Source: Larus michahellis | Lineage: Eukaryota; Chordata; Aves; Charadriiformes; Laridae | Length of the DNA: 64,000 nucleotides | Reading direction: 5' to 3' | Assembly: GCF_964199755.1 (NCBI RefSeq) | Contig: NC_133900.1 | Location: 81,190,666-81,254,665 of the forward strand | Shown: in pieces, positions 12,901 to 24,300 of the stretch | How positions within the stretch are numbered: position 1 is the stretch's first letter | Layout: each line of letters starts with the position of its first letter | The notes under the pieces: generated by a model | Seen by the model: only the letters and a program-made list of their open reading frames with translations | Database searches by the model: none | Told to the model about the DNA's origin: nothing | Position numbers and translations under genes: made by a program

Positions 12901-15900
12901 GTGGGTATGTGAAGAATGTGAAAACACGCTGTGCATTTGGAGGTCAGTGCTGGTGAGGGCTCTGCTGTTCGGTTTTGTGTTAAACGTGTGCTGGCGAACT
13001 AAACGGCAGCAAATAAAACGACCTACTCCTCCTGTCAGCCAGAAAAGATTGTGCTCAGGATACGTTCCAGCCGATGAGATGGTATTTTTTGACACAGACA
13101 CTTTGTTTCTTAGTTGGAGTTTAAACATAACAAATATTTAACTTCTGAGCTTTCTTGCTCGGATTCTCTCTGTGCAATATTTCACTTAATATTCACTTAA
13201 GCAGATGGAACATTATTGTCGATTTATATATTTCTGCAAAATAGCTTTACACGTTGCAGCTTCTGTCCTCAAGTAGGTTTTAGAAGTAAGGCATGTAAAC
13301 TTTATCTTTTTTGTGTGATGCCTTTGACCCTCAAAAAGATAGGTATACAGAGGAACAGTGATTGGGGAAAATATTTTAGAAGAGGAAAAGTGAAGAAGTT
13401 GGCTTGCTCGTATTGCGCTGGCAGAAACAACCAGAAGAACATCCTCCTCCTGTTTGTGGTTTTACTCAAATAACTCTCAAATTTGAAAAGCTTTATGTTG
13501 ATTGTTTGGATGAAACAAGTAGTAAACTTGCTAGTAAACTTGCACACGTGTACAGCTTGGAGGAAGAAGGGGAGGAACGCAGCCTGTGAACCAAAGTTCA
13601 GAGAAAGAAAAAGGACCAGTGGCAAATGAACTGCCTTCAGCACAATTCACTCTGTTGCTGTTTCATGCTATCGCTGTTTTATTCCAGTCCCGTGTCCTTA
13701 CATGGGTACCTTGTCATTTGAGGAAATGACATTTTCGCTAGGCTGACAGAAGCAAGCTGCATCAGTTATGGCCCAGTTGTCTTCTCTTTACTGTACAATA
13801 TACTGTTTCCATAGGACTCCGATCTCCTTCATACCTTCTGGGCTTCAAACTGGCACCCCAGGACTGTGGGAAGGGCAGTTCCTGTGCGCGGAGTGTGAAG
13901 TAAACGGGGACTTTGCCAGTTCATACAGCTGCTGGGCATCAGAGCATCCCAAACCATAAGCCATGTATTTATCTTCAAGGAGGTAGGAAGCAGGAGAAGG
14001 AGAAATATCTGATAAAAGAAGACAGTAACACAACGTGGAGGAATGGCAGGCACAGCTGAAAAATCCTTTCTGTATTTAAAAACCCCACAAAATCCTCAAA
14101 ACCTCAACAAAGTAATGACATGCTTGAAAACATATATTTGCTATTTAAGTTGGCTTTCTAGTTTCGTTTCTATTTTGTCTTCTATAAAATGTATATATAT
14201 CTGTATGTATGTGTAAGTATATAATGTCTCTTTTCTGGTTTGCAATAAAAGTTTTGCAAATAAGTTTTTCCTGCGCTTCTATACAGAGGATTTCATAAAC
14301 ACTTTATTTTTCTGACTAGATATCTCAATGTTTAGAAGACCTATATTTCATGGCACTCATTAGCTTCATGACTTCCTTACTTCTGTCTTTTTAAGTTGAA
14401 GACCTATTTAAAGTAACATAACAAGTGTGACTGAAGCACGGTTTAGGCTGGCCCTGCGCAGACCTTCATCTGCCAGTACAGCTCATTTGTGACAACAGTA
14501 TGTTTGACTTTGCGTTCATTCGTGTGTAAGGAAGACAGAGACTGCGGTCTTCAGGAATACCCCCAAATGTATCTTTCTCTCTTGACCTAGGACAGAGTTT
14601 CTCACTTCTGGGAGGCTCTTACCTGTGGAATATTTGCCGTCATGCCCAACGCGATGTGTTGTGAACATTTCAGGTGAATATGCACCTGTATAGTGAGATA
14701 GAGCTGGAAAAAAATGGCACAGAAATAACCAGATTCAGTTGTCCTAAACAAACCAGTCACCTGTTGCAAGCCCGCGATATCTTATTCTAGTCTCTTCCTC
14801 ACACAGTACCTTTCTGTCCCAGCTCTAGCTGTCACATAACCTCAAAGAAACTTAGGTCCCTATGTCACCACTGCCTTTCGATGTGTGGCAGGAATACCCC
14901 AGGTGACACGCAACCAGAGACATGCCATATATTCCTGCGAGAGTGGGGAGCACTGTTGTCACTGCCAGGGCCCTGGGGACATCTATAGACCTTAATGTCC
15001 CTGAGCAGCGTCACCTGGGACCCCCACCCATGCCCCTGCACAGCAGTCCAGGGGCTCCACTTAAGCTCAGGCCTGGGCCATGCCATTTCCAGCACTGTCC
15101 CCTTGTTTTTACTGGCTGGAGCCACATTGTGGGTAGCTTGTCTCCAGCCCCGTCTCCTGGATAAGTCCTAGACGTGTGTCCCAGCCTTGTCTTCAGTCCT
15201 GGTGCTGGCTCCTGCTCCTCCCCACTGGGTCTCTGCGTGGACCCCAGCCCTGACTCGTTATCTCAATTTGCCGAGAGCTGTCAGCAGAACCAGTCGGTGT
15301 CACCTACGAGCGGCCTGGGACTGCTTCTCTGGGGAGAGCATTGCCTCTTACAGAGTTGCCCTCAGCTCCTCGCTCTCTCCCCACTCAGGAGTGACCCCAG
15401 TCCCCCTTCCTGGCATTTCCTATCCGGACTTACATTCCCTTTCTCAAGTGTTTGAGACAGTTACAAATGCAAACCAAACATTATTCCTTTTCCCCCTGGG
15501 AAGAGGGCTGACAAGACATAAGTAACTATGCCTGCTCCACGGACCCAGTAGCTCATGTTTTTTAATTGCAATATATGCTAGACATTTTGAAGTGCTTATT
15601 TACATAACATTTCTTTGTTTTTCTTCTCTTGAGATTCCACGCGAGTGTTAGCAGATGCAGATACAGTATGGTAGAAGGCTAGGCAGTCTGTTTTGTATAA
15701 AAATGATACACTTGGGATGGCTCTCAAATGGTACGCTTGGGATAACCCAATTCAGTAGAGTGATGTGCGTGCCCTGTAAATCAAAATAAAAAGAACACAG
15801 CTGAGAGACTTTTTTCCTGGCAGATACTTAATTTACTTTGTCAATGATAGCCAATGCATGTATATGAGAACAGTACTTCAATATCAATATTACTGGTAAA

Positions 15901-16104
15901 AGCAAATGTTGATGCTGAAAATTCTATAATATCCATATATTGCTGAAGTGGAAATCCTCTGTTTTGGGTAATCTGTTTACAGCACAATTTCCCTGTTAAC
16001 TAAATGGTCCTGGGGAGAAGAGGGGTCCAAGAAAGCTGGTTGATTTTTTCGAGGATCACCTTGTCCTCGCTCAACAGTGGTCCATCCCCACGCGCAGGCA
16101 GTCA
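9998..16104. other. Intergenic, no gene recognised
   Basis: About 6 kb of mostly AT-rich unique DNA. It contains a locally GC-richer segment (about 10,990-11,540) with one long minus-strand open frame and a C-rich segment at about 14,930-15,430. A TA/TG-rich stretch runs at about 14,190-14,222 with 'caataaaag' at about 14,243. A 13-base phrase 'tggtagtgattaa' occurs at 10411 and again exactly 50 bp later at 10461. No conserved exon was identified. Confidence 0.5.
10982..11536 (-). other. Unexplained 184-codon open frame, probably not a gene
   Basis: The longest open frame in the 18 kb upstream of ACSL1: 184 codons on the minus strand, ATG to stop, inside a segment richer in G+C than its flanks. 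The predicted protein is rich in proline, leucine and serine. I see no signal peptide, zinc-binding pattern, catalytic motif or coiled coil. There is no CpG-island promoter upstream of it, which on this strand means higher coordinates. A second minus-strand frame overlaps it at 11110-11352. It could be chance, a decayed retrocopy or part of an uncatalogued repeat. Confidence 0.15.
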
Positions 16105-16465
16105 AGCAGAGATGATCCCTCCCCTCCACTCAGCACCAGTGAGGCCACACCTGGAGAGCTGTGTCCAGTCTGGGCCCCCCAGTACAAGACAGACACGGAC
16201 ATACTGGGGAGAGCTCAGTGAAGGGCCATGAATATGGTGAAGGGACTGAAGCTTTTGTCATCTGAGGAGAGCCTGAGCAAGCTGGGATTGTGCAGCCTGG
16301 AAAAGGGAAAGCTTGAGGGTAGGGGGGATCTTGTTGGTGTGTATAAATACCTATTTTTGGCGGGGGAGATGGAGGCAGACCCTTCTCAACGGTGCCTAGT
16401 GAAAGGGCAAGAGGCAACGGGCACAGACTGGAACACAGGGAGCTCCCTTTAAACAAGAAAGCCAG
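16105..16465 (+). mobile_element. CR1 LINE, older diverged fragment, plus strand
   Basis: Matches CR1 phrases such as 'gtgaggccacacctggagag', 'ccccagtacaagacagacac', 'gagagcctgagcaagctggg' and 'ggcaagaggcaacgggcaca'. It is visibly more diverged than the copies at 325, 5806 and 53075. It belongs to a different subfamily type, the one with 'gtgtataaatacct' in the middle. It has no 3' terminal 'attctatga' tail and blends into AT-rich DNA at about 16465, so both ends are truncated or decayed. Confidence 0.85.
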
Positions 16466-16986
16466 AATCTCCTTTTGGATCTCTTTATTTACTTATTTGG
16501 TTTATCTGATTAACTTAATGAGAGCAGATTTCCCTAGCGAAATGGGTTTAGAGCCTCTATGCCCTGCACATCGATAAAAAGAGTTGGTGACATCTCAAAT
16601 ATAATTTAAAATGCAAATGTGGTTGTTAAAGTGTCCTAGCCCATGCTGATCCCCAGGAGCCAGGTTCCTTAGCTCCCCTGTGTATGACAGCCCAATATTG
16701 TCATTGTAGATTTTATGTACAGCTCCTACTTCCCTCTATTCATATTTTCTATATCTGTTTTTTCTAAGTAGTTTGGTTGAGACTGGGTCCCTCTCTTTTC
16801 TGATCAGCTGGAAAAAAAAAAGCCAATTTCAGAGAGTAAAGTAGTCCCTGGATGTATAATCTGGTGAGCGTCAAGTAGGAATAGATAGGTGATACCTGGC
16901 ATTAGCAAGATACCCATTTAAATATTGTTTAGCTGGGACTTTTGCAATTTTGTGTTGATGGCAGTATTCATGAAGAGGTATGTACC

Positions 16987-17003
16987 AGAGAGAGAGAGAG
17001 AGA
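16987..17003. repeat. (AG)n microsatellite
   Basis: Uninterrupted AG dinucleotides, about 8 units, in the upstream region of ACSL1. Confidence 0.9.
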
Positions 17004-17727
17004 TATTTTTAGAAACCCTCTTTCCAGTGAGAGAAAATCAGTTCACTGAAATTTTTCTGGCAGAGGGCTAAAACTCATTGTTTATGGCCTTTATGGAGAA
17101 AGATGTGACAACGAAGGATTAATTAGCATAGCAGATAAAATCAGGATGAGTTTTGGTGGTTGGCAGACGGAAGCTAGATGTGTTCAGGACAAAACATGAA
17201 GTCACCGGTGCCTGAGACAGCATATTTCTACATCACTCGATTCCTTCACCCAAAACCCTGAACGTAACGCAAAAACCACTAGGCAGAGCCTGGCTGGAGC
17301 ACGAAGCGTGGTGCAAGAGGAACAAGCCAGCCAAGCGGCCGATGTCTGTGCTGCCCGTGCTTTGGGGCTTTATTCGGAGTGGGTTTAGTGGTGCTGGGGG
17401 CTCCGTGCCCACCAGCAGTCAGTCCGACGCCACCCCTGGACTACGTGCTTCCATTTCCCTTCCTGAGAAAGGCATTTATTTTGCATTTCTGGGCCCTTCC
17501 ACAATCGAACCAAAGAGCGGTTGAGGGGAATATCAGCAGCTTCACAAGCGCACTCCTCCTTCCCGCTAAAAAATGATGTTAAATTTTTGTTAATTTGTTA
17601 ATTTGCTTAAAAACCCCTCTATTTTGCAGGAAGTCTTATGTCTGGTATGTTCCACTATAAATTGAAGCAACAAGAAACAGCAGTTGCCTTCATGTAAAAT
17701 AAAAGTACCTCCTATAATTTACACTAC

Positions 17728-17741
17728 ATATATATATATAT
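17728..17741. repeat. (AT)n microsatellite
   Basis: Uninterrupted alternating AT, about 7 units, some 600 bp upstream of the predicted ACSL1 start site. Confidence 0.9.
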
Positions 17742-17947
17742 GAATGTGTATGGTCACATCCACACTTAAAATAACCCAAGTAACACCCACGAAGCACAGG
17801 AGACAACTAAGGCAATGCAGAATGCGCAACACGGTGGCAATTTTGAGGTATGAGTTGGTGATTTACAGGTCGAAGGGACTGATGGAAGCACGGCGGCCAC
17901 CCAAACCCCGTTCCGAGCGCTGTCAGTTGTCGCCGCCGCGGCCCTAA

Positions 17948-17972
17948 GCGCCTCATGGGGATGCGCCTCAAA
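17948..17972 (-). repeat. Inverted copies of the promoter minisatellite unit
   Basis: The octamer 'gcgcctca' occurs at 17948 and again 15 bp later at 17963. Its reverse complement 'tgaggcgc' matches the core 'tgaggcg' of the direct 15/30-bp units at 18031-18150. This is therefore about one and a half units of the same repeat in the opposite orientation. Confidence 0.65.
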
Positions 17973-18030
17973 CCCCCGGCTCCCTCACAAATGGTGAGGC
18001 GGTGGCGAGCAGCGGAGTGGCGGCGGGAAG

Positions 18031-18150
18031 CCGTGAGGCGACGGCCTGCGAGGCGAGTGGCCCTGAGGCAGGGGACCATGAGGCGACTGCCCGTGAGGCG
18101 GGGGACCATGAAGCGACGGCCCGTGAGCCGCGAAGCCGCGAGGCGAACGA
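18031..18150 (+). repeat. GC-rich minisatellite, four 30-bp units (15-bp sub-units)
   Basis: Four consecutive 30-bp blocks begin at 18031, 18061, 18091 and 18121. Three start 'ccgtgag' and one 'ccctgag'. Units 2 and 3 share most bases, including 'ggggaccatga'. Each block splits into two related 15-mers built around 'tgaggcgacggccc', giving about eight sub-units. The 15-bp period is a multiple of three, so it keeps reading frames open and explains long shadow frames here. It sits some 190-310 bp upstream of the predicted transcription start. Confidence 0.8.
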
Positions 18151-18163
18151 CCGGGACGGGCCG

Positions 18164-18262
18164 CGGCCCAGGGGCGGGGAGGGAAGGGGGGCCGGGAAGG
18201 AGGGAGGGAGGGCGGGGCGTGCCGGGCCCTAGCGCCCGCCGGTCGGGAGGGCGGGCGGGCGG
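18164..18262 (+). promoter_or_regulatory. ACSL1: G-rich Sp1-type tract upstream of ACSL1
   Basis: A dense series of G runs including 'ggggcgggga' (about 18171), 'ggagggagggagggcggggc' (about 18199-18218) and 'gggagggcgggcgggcgga' (about 18244-18262). These contain several GC-box cores of the kind bound by Sp1/KLF factors, placed 80-180 bp before the predicted start site. Four or more G3 runs with short loops could also form a G-quadruplex on the plus strand. Binding is inferred. Confidence 0.6.
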
Positions 18263-18309
18263 AGGAGGCGGGCCCGGCAGACGCACACACCGCTCCCGCC
18301 GTGCTCGGC

Positions 18310-18317
18310 TTAAATAG
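18310..18317 (+). promoter_or_regulatory. ACSL1: TATA-like box of ACSL1
   Basis: The 8-mer 'ttaaatag' is the only A/T-rich patch in the core of the CpG island. It lies about 30 bp before 'acactagagc' at 18341, the spacing expected between a TATA element and a start site. The role is inferred from position only. Confidence 0.5.
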
Positions 18318-18340
18318 GGCGGCGCCGGGGGGAGCCGCGC

Positions 18341-18374
18341 ACACTAGAGCTGTGGTCGTCGTTGCCGGCGGGAG
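18341..18374 (+). other. ACSL1: ACSL1 exon 1, noncoding 5'UTR (predicted)
   Basis: The start is estimated as about 30 bp after the TATA-like box. The 3' end is set by a strong donor, 'ggag|gtgagc', at 18375. No ATG lies between the two points, in keeping with a noncoding leader exon that splices to the start-codon exon at 27341. The exact start site needs transcript data, and other first exons may exist. Confidence 0.55.
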
Positions 18375-21300
18375 GTGAGCGGGGTTCAGGGGGTGCTCCT
18401 CGTACCACTGCCGCCCAGGAGACGAGGGATGGGGCGGCGAGCCCGGCCGCGCTGAGGGCCGGGGGCTGTCAGGGAGGCGTCGGCCGCCGCTGAGGCGGGA
18501 TGGCCCCGCCGGGGCCTGCCCTTCGCCGCGGGGCTGAGGGCGGCCTAAGCGCCCGCTGTCACCTGCGGTGAGGGGTGTCGGGGTGGAGCGGCCGCCGGTC
18601 CCCTCAGAGATCCGGCCTTCCCTCCCCGCTCCGCCGCCATCCCCGGCGCTGCGGGGCATTGTCCGGGCTCCAGCGCTGCCCTCGCCCCTGGCACGGCCCG
18701 GGGCAAGCGGCTGCGGTGGTCGCCCCTGCCGGTCCCCGAGTAGCCCTCGGCGCTCCCTGGCCGCTCGGTGCTGCCTGCTAACCCGAGGGGTTTCGTGTTT
18801 GGTCATTGGAGCTTGTCTTCAAATAGGTTGTTCTTACGGGCGTGAATGCAGCACGTACTCGAAGCAGCTTGGTTTTCTATTTCTTTTTAAGCAATTGGGA
18901 GCGCGTATGGAAATGCAGTGTGAGGCAGACTGGCCTAAAATGGAAGGTTGAGCGGCTTTGACTTTGCAGGCCTCCTCTCTGCTGTTAGGTAGGGCTTGCA
19001 GTGCCTCAGCGCAGCGATTCAGCCTGCTGTACACGATGCTTTTGTTCTAGGATGCATACATTTCTCGTTCCTGTGGAACAGGAATTGCAACACTTGAAGC
19101 CTTCTGAGTTTCTAAAGGGCACGTCTGTGAGCTGTCTGGGGTATTACAGGCACCCTCTTGGACCTGGTGATGCATCTAAACGTATGCCTTGCTTGGGTTA
19201 GAGTCTGATATATGATGGTCAGGTCCTGTGATAGGAAAGAGTGACATCTAAAGAGACTGCTATCCAAACCCCATGGTTCTATATCTGTACCTGGACCACA
19301 GAGCTATTCCATGTGGTGTTGGCAGATTTTTTTTTTCCTCCACATTGCTTTACAGAGAATGGTGCAGTATCTCCTGAGCCTGCTCGGGGTGTTTGTATTC
19401 CCCTTTCTGCTTGGAACGTGCTCTCAAACTCACAAGCTGAGATTTTTCAGGTCAAGAGATTTGGATCAGATTTCATGGATCAAGAAATTCTGAGTGTAAG
19501 AAGGCATTCAGTTTGCTGAAAAATACCTTTCTTTTCCTCCTGCAGCTATCGTGTTAGTAATACAAAAACTGAAATACAAAGTTCCTCATGGAACCATACT
19601 GTTACTGCCTGATTCTTTAAAGTCCAAGGATATCTAGCTTGCTCGTATTGGAATATGAAAATGTCTGAGGATGGCTGATGGGGAAAATCTAAGGCTTGTA
19701 ATTACAAGTAGCTGTTGTGTGTAGCGTACTCAATTCAAGGTCTTGAGCAAATGGCCTTAGCCTATTCGGAGGACAGCATGATCATAATGAATTTAAAAGG
19801 CAGCTTCTAAATTTGGTAGATGCTGTTTTACAACTACAAATCAGCCAACATGATGTTGGAAGTAGGTCTTTGGTTCTTAAGAAGCAAACCCTCAAGTAGC
19901 CTTTTGCTTCAAGGGCAAGTACAAGGTTGATGTCGATGGAAAAACAAAACCAGTAATTCAGAATGGAAGGAAAGACAACTTTAAAATAGTTATCTTGGTA
20001 AGTGACTCTTCTGTTTCTTCCGTAAAGTCCTTGTAGCTGACCCTCCTACCTCATGGCTCCACTAGAAATGAGTATTGCGTGGGATTTTTTGCAGGGGAGA
20101 GAGTGGTGGGTTATACCTTCTCTGGCCTGGGTGTATTGATCCCCAGTGGGGAAGAGTAAATGGTTTCTTCTCTCTCTTTTTGCCCTCCAAGCAAATAACA
20201 CTTTGACTAATGAGAGCAATAGGAGATAGTAGTAGTTTTTTATGTTTTGTTTTTCTAAATTTTGGTAATACAGTCAATTGAAATGAGTAGACCCAGAAAG
20301 GCTAATGGCACACAATTTTTCAAGTGTGCAGCAGAGAGGGAGATAGATTCTGGCCCAAGGGGATACATTGCTTGATAAATTGGGCTTCTGGTAGTCTGAA
20401 GAATAGACTGCTAGCCATATCCTACTTCCCTGCTCTGCTAAATTGCGAGTTCAGATATGTTAAAGATTATCACATGTTAAATATAACTGGTGGTAACTCC
20501 CCAGAAATCCTCACAAATAGGAGGGCAGACGGTTTGTTCATCAGTATGTGGTTTTGTGTGGGAGTTCACAATGCCGTGTCGCCCGAGGAAGCACTGCTGT
20601 ACGGCACTGACCTTTACAGGCAGTAGGCTGAACCCTGGCTGCAGATGGGGGGCTTGTGTTTCTGCAGGTCCCGCCTGGCTCCTGAAACAAGAACACTGGA
20701 TAACACAAGGCTTCTGCTCTCTCTTGCTGCCTTTCATGTTGGGAGATATTAATCTACAGAGTAAAATATGATAGTAAAATAGTCCTTTTTGGTTAGGCTT
20801 TGAATCTCAGTCACACTGTGTAGCCTGTCCAAAACTGACTGAAAACAGCTTGCATGGTTTTATAGAGATTTAGAGGAAAATTGGGTTTTGTTTTTGTAGT
20901 CAGACCATTTAAGGCTTATAGCGGAAGTGCATCATGTCCCATTTGCAGAAAAGGCTTTCTAGCTTTTTGTATGAATTATTGTTCTTAAACTCAGAACTCT
21001 TAAGCTTTTTAGTTTGATACTGCATGTGCCTTGGTTCTGAAACTTGGCCTCTGCAGTTGGGCTGCATTAATAGCCTGGCAAGGATGGATTAGTTTCCTAG
21101 GAAAGCTGGAAGAAAATGCTTACTACTACTGAGTCAGAGGAAATACAGGGGTACTTCAGTACCTGAGGTCAAAAGGTTGCTTGGTTTGTCATACTCTTTC
21201 TTGTAATGCTGGTGTTGAGAGGTCACTCGGTGAACGGGTTGCTTCTCCTAAGTGCTTACTGATCTGTCCAGTCTCACAATGTGAAGGGTTAGTGTTTACA

Positions 21301-24300
21301 TTCAGAAGGACAAAAAAAACCCAAAAACATATCTAGTGTGATGCAATGTGGCTTAGTGTGCCTGACCCAGGTTGCCTTCTGCTAGATTTCAGGAGGCAGA
21401 AGCATGAGTAAGAAACTCATTCTTTCAGAGTCTCAGGTGAGTACTCAAAGCATGTGTTAACTTGATGTTGCATACTGGGCTTACTGAATAGTAGCCTTTT
21501 CCTGAGAGGAGTGGAATGAGTAAGTTGGCATGATTTGCTCAAGCTGTTAATGCCACAAGAAAGTTCCTGGTTTGTAGCAATTTGCTTCTGTAGGGTGGTT
21601 TTCCTCTAAACTGTATTTAGATTGAGGTTAAATTAACAGACTAGTGCCATGATCTCCTTGCAAATAGGAGTTGTAGGGATGCAATTCTAATGGATAGTAA
21701 TTTAGGCTGCAAAATAGATTATTTGTAAGCATCTTCTGTGGTCTTTGAAGATGAGAAACTGACAAGACTGTTCAGTGACATGTTGTGTGTGTATAGGCAT
21801 GGATTAAAGAAAACTTAAATCGATCACTGCCTCAAAAGTTTTAGTGGGAAGTGTTGGTTTTCCTTAATATACAGGGTGACTGAGTGCTGCTGGAGGACTG
21901 TAATTGCACAAAAGGCATTGAGCAGGTTCTTGTCATGTGGTTCAGCTCCTGAACTCGAATAAACTCCAGTGACCTCATTGGTGTGCACTCAGATTACTTA
22001 TTGGACATCATTAACAGGCAAGAATCCAGGTGTTGTTCCATTTGATTGCAGGAGGATTGCAGCCAAATGTCTGAGGACAGGGCTGTGACTTTTCTTGTAG
22101 GTGGGGACAGAGCCTTGACACATCAGCGTCAGATGTGGTGCTCCTTAAAGGCTGCAGCAAGAGTTTTAACTTCAGTTGCAGTTTATGAAGTAAATCACAC
22201 GTGGCCCAACTGATGGGGCTGAATCCAGCTTCCAGGATGCTTCCCTCTGGTCCTGCCCTATCCCAAATGCAGGAACAGAAACTGAACCAGCAGAGGCAAT
22301 CCGAACCACTGATGATGCTCTGTGTTGCTCAGAGCCAGACTAGGGGTCTGAAGGAGCAGGGTGGGGGTGAATATTAAGGACCTGCTGGTTCCTCTCTGTA
22401 CATGGGATGGATTCCTCACTAACAGCTTTTTAGTTCCTACCTCTTTACTGTTGCAGGAAAGTGCATCTGTCAGTTACTGCTGTAAAAGAGGAGGGTTTAT
22501 AGCTCTGAAGCCTGGCTGGGTGATCTAGGTGATTCTGGGTAAGATGAGATAATTAGTTTTTTAATTGGGGAAGGTTGGTGGAGGAGGAGGGTGGCAGAGT
22601 AGTGGATTAGACAGTTCAGTGGTACTTGGTTTGTTTGGAAAACTCCTTTGTGGCTAGGGAGGGACTATCACATCATACATGACATGAGAGACTGCACCAC
22701 AGGAGACACCTTGCTGGTGTATTCACATCATACAAGGCTTAAACTGAGGATTCTCCTTCATAGCTAGATTCTCATTCTACCTATGCTCCTTTGCTGTATC
22801 TTAGGGTGGTTATGCTTTTCTTGCTAGTTACAGTTTGGCTCTGCCACAGGTGATTGCAAGACCTCAGGCAAGTTGCTGCCTTGACTGCAGGGCAGGGGGA
22901 GAAAATCCTGGGAGGACTTGCATGCAGTGTTTGGAGTTGCATGCTTAAGGTGTAGTATTACAAGAGTTCCATACCTTTCCCCAGCTGTGCTGTCTTGTTT
23001 GCTTCTGGGAGCTAGTGGCTATGTGGTCATCCAGAGAAGAGTTGTTCTAACTGAGAATTAGCATCAGAACTAACCCAGGAAAATGGTGTTTGCTGGGTCA
23101 TCTCCCTTGTGTGACTGCACAACCAGCTGAGTGCCTGGCCAGCACCAAGAATGTTGTGGGTGCATGTATCTGGGACAGGTTGGACTATCTCAAATTTAAG
23201 CTGATTGTAATGCACTCTGAGATTAGGATTATGTATTTTATTCAGACAAAAGGATTTCTCTTGTTAATAGCCAAAGCTATTTGTTGCACCCGCTTATACT
23301 TAATGAAGGAGCTTGAACATGATTCTGCAATTGCTCTTTCAAAGGATGAGTGGTGAAAGACTTAAGTAAAACAGAGAACCGTGGGAGCTGTGCAGCGTAA
23401 CCTGCCTCAGTAAGAAGACAACAAACTGCAATGGCAAGTAGCTGTCAGGATAACTTAAAGGTATATGGGTGGCTGATCCCCTGTTTCAGCTTATCATAGC
23501 GAACACATCTTGGTGCCATATTCATCATGATAAGAGATGGGAAACGTGTTTCATAGCTTTCCCCTGCTTGCAAGAGGCTGTGGAAGTAACGTACTTTCTT
23601 TCACACCGTGTGGTGGACCTGCCTTTATGGCAGGCCACTGCGGCACTAGTGTGTCGCTCATCTAAATATTAGGATAGAGGGGAAGAGAGGCCATTGGTTC
23701 TTGGGGTTGTTTTCTTTGCAATACAGAAGCTGACGGCTGCTCTCCTGTTCTCTTCTGTTGCACTCGAACGATGTCTGGCTATGGATAGACAATAGGCAGG
23801 CTGCTGCCCGCTGTAAATAGCCCATTGTATGCCCAGAGTAGGAGCAGCAAAGAACGGCAGAGTCCTGCCAACTTGGGTCGTTGCCTTGAGATACTGGCTC
23901 TGCTGTAAAGAATGAGTCTTGGGTGCTGCAGGGTGTGTGTGAGCGGAGAGAGCTGCCTTTGTCTGAGCTGTACAGAGTGCCTTAACAGAATTGATACCAT
24001 TGCTTTCATGGGCTGGATTTTGGGAATTGCTGTTTCTGTGGAGCTGGCCAGGACAGGTAGCTATCTCTGAAGCAGTTTTTGCCCTGTTACTAAAACCACT
24101 TTCCCATATCTCTGTTACTGTTTCTCAAGTTGCCAACCAACCAAGGCGTATTGGTTGCATTGAGGGAACAAGTGCTTTTGACCTAGAATGTTACCCATTC
24201 TGCTCTAAGTTTTTTTTGCTACGTGTAGCAACCTGAGTATCACAAACTGGTACCTCTCTTGTCTGGGATCTTCTTCCTTTGGGTCTCTAGCTGTAACTTC

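Larger units (their letters stand above)
16466..17899. other. Proximal upstream region of ACSL1, no gene recognised
   Basis: Unique DNA between the CR1 copy and the ACSL1 CpG island. It contains an (AG)n run at 16987-17003 and a (TA)n run at 17728-17741. G+C rises from about 17,860 toward the island. Proximal enhancers of ACSL1 could lie here, but none can be named from the sequence. Confidence 0.5.
17900..18800 (+). promoter_or_regulatory. ACSL1: CpG island, ACSL1 promoter
   Basis: An abrupt rise in G+C with frequent CpG in otherwise AT-rich DNA. In order it contains inverted minisatellite units (17948-17972), a direct GC-rich minisatellite (18031-18150), G-rich Sp1-type sequence (18164-18262), a TATA-like box (18310-18317) and a consensus splice donor at 18375. 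It lies 9 kb upstream of the ACSL1 start-codon exon, on the same strand, and ACSL1 is known in mammals to begin with noncoding first exons. I infer that this is its main promoter. Long open frames on the minus strand across the island are compositional. Confidence 0.8.

Noticed and set aside
17955-18317. 120-codon arginine-rich plus-strand open frame in the ACSL1 promoter
   Set aside because: It lies upstream of the predicted start site and is produced by the same minisatellite in another frame.
17985-18806. 273-codon minus-strand open frame rich in Pro, Arg, His and Gly over the first CpG island
   Set aside because: G+C-rich sequence has few stop codons, and the 15-bp repeat keeps frames open, giving a 5-residue periodic HGP-type pattern. 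It overlaps a promoter and first exon on the other strand. No domain is seen.
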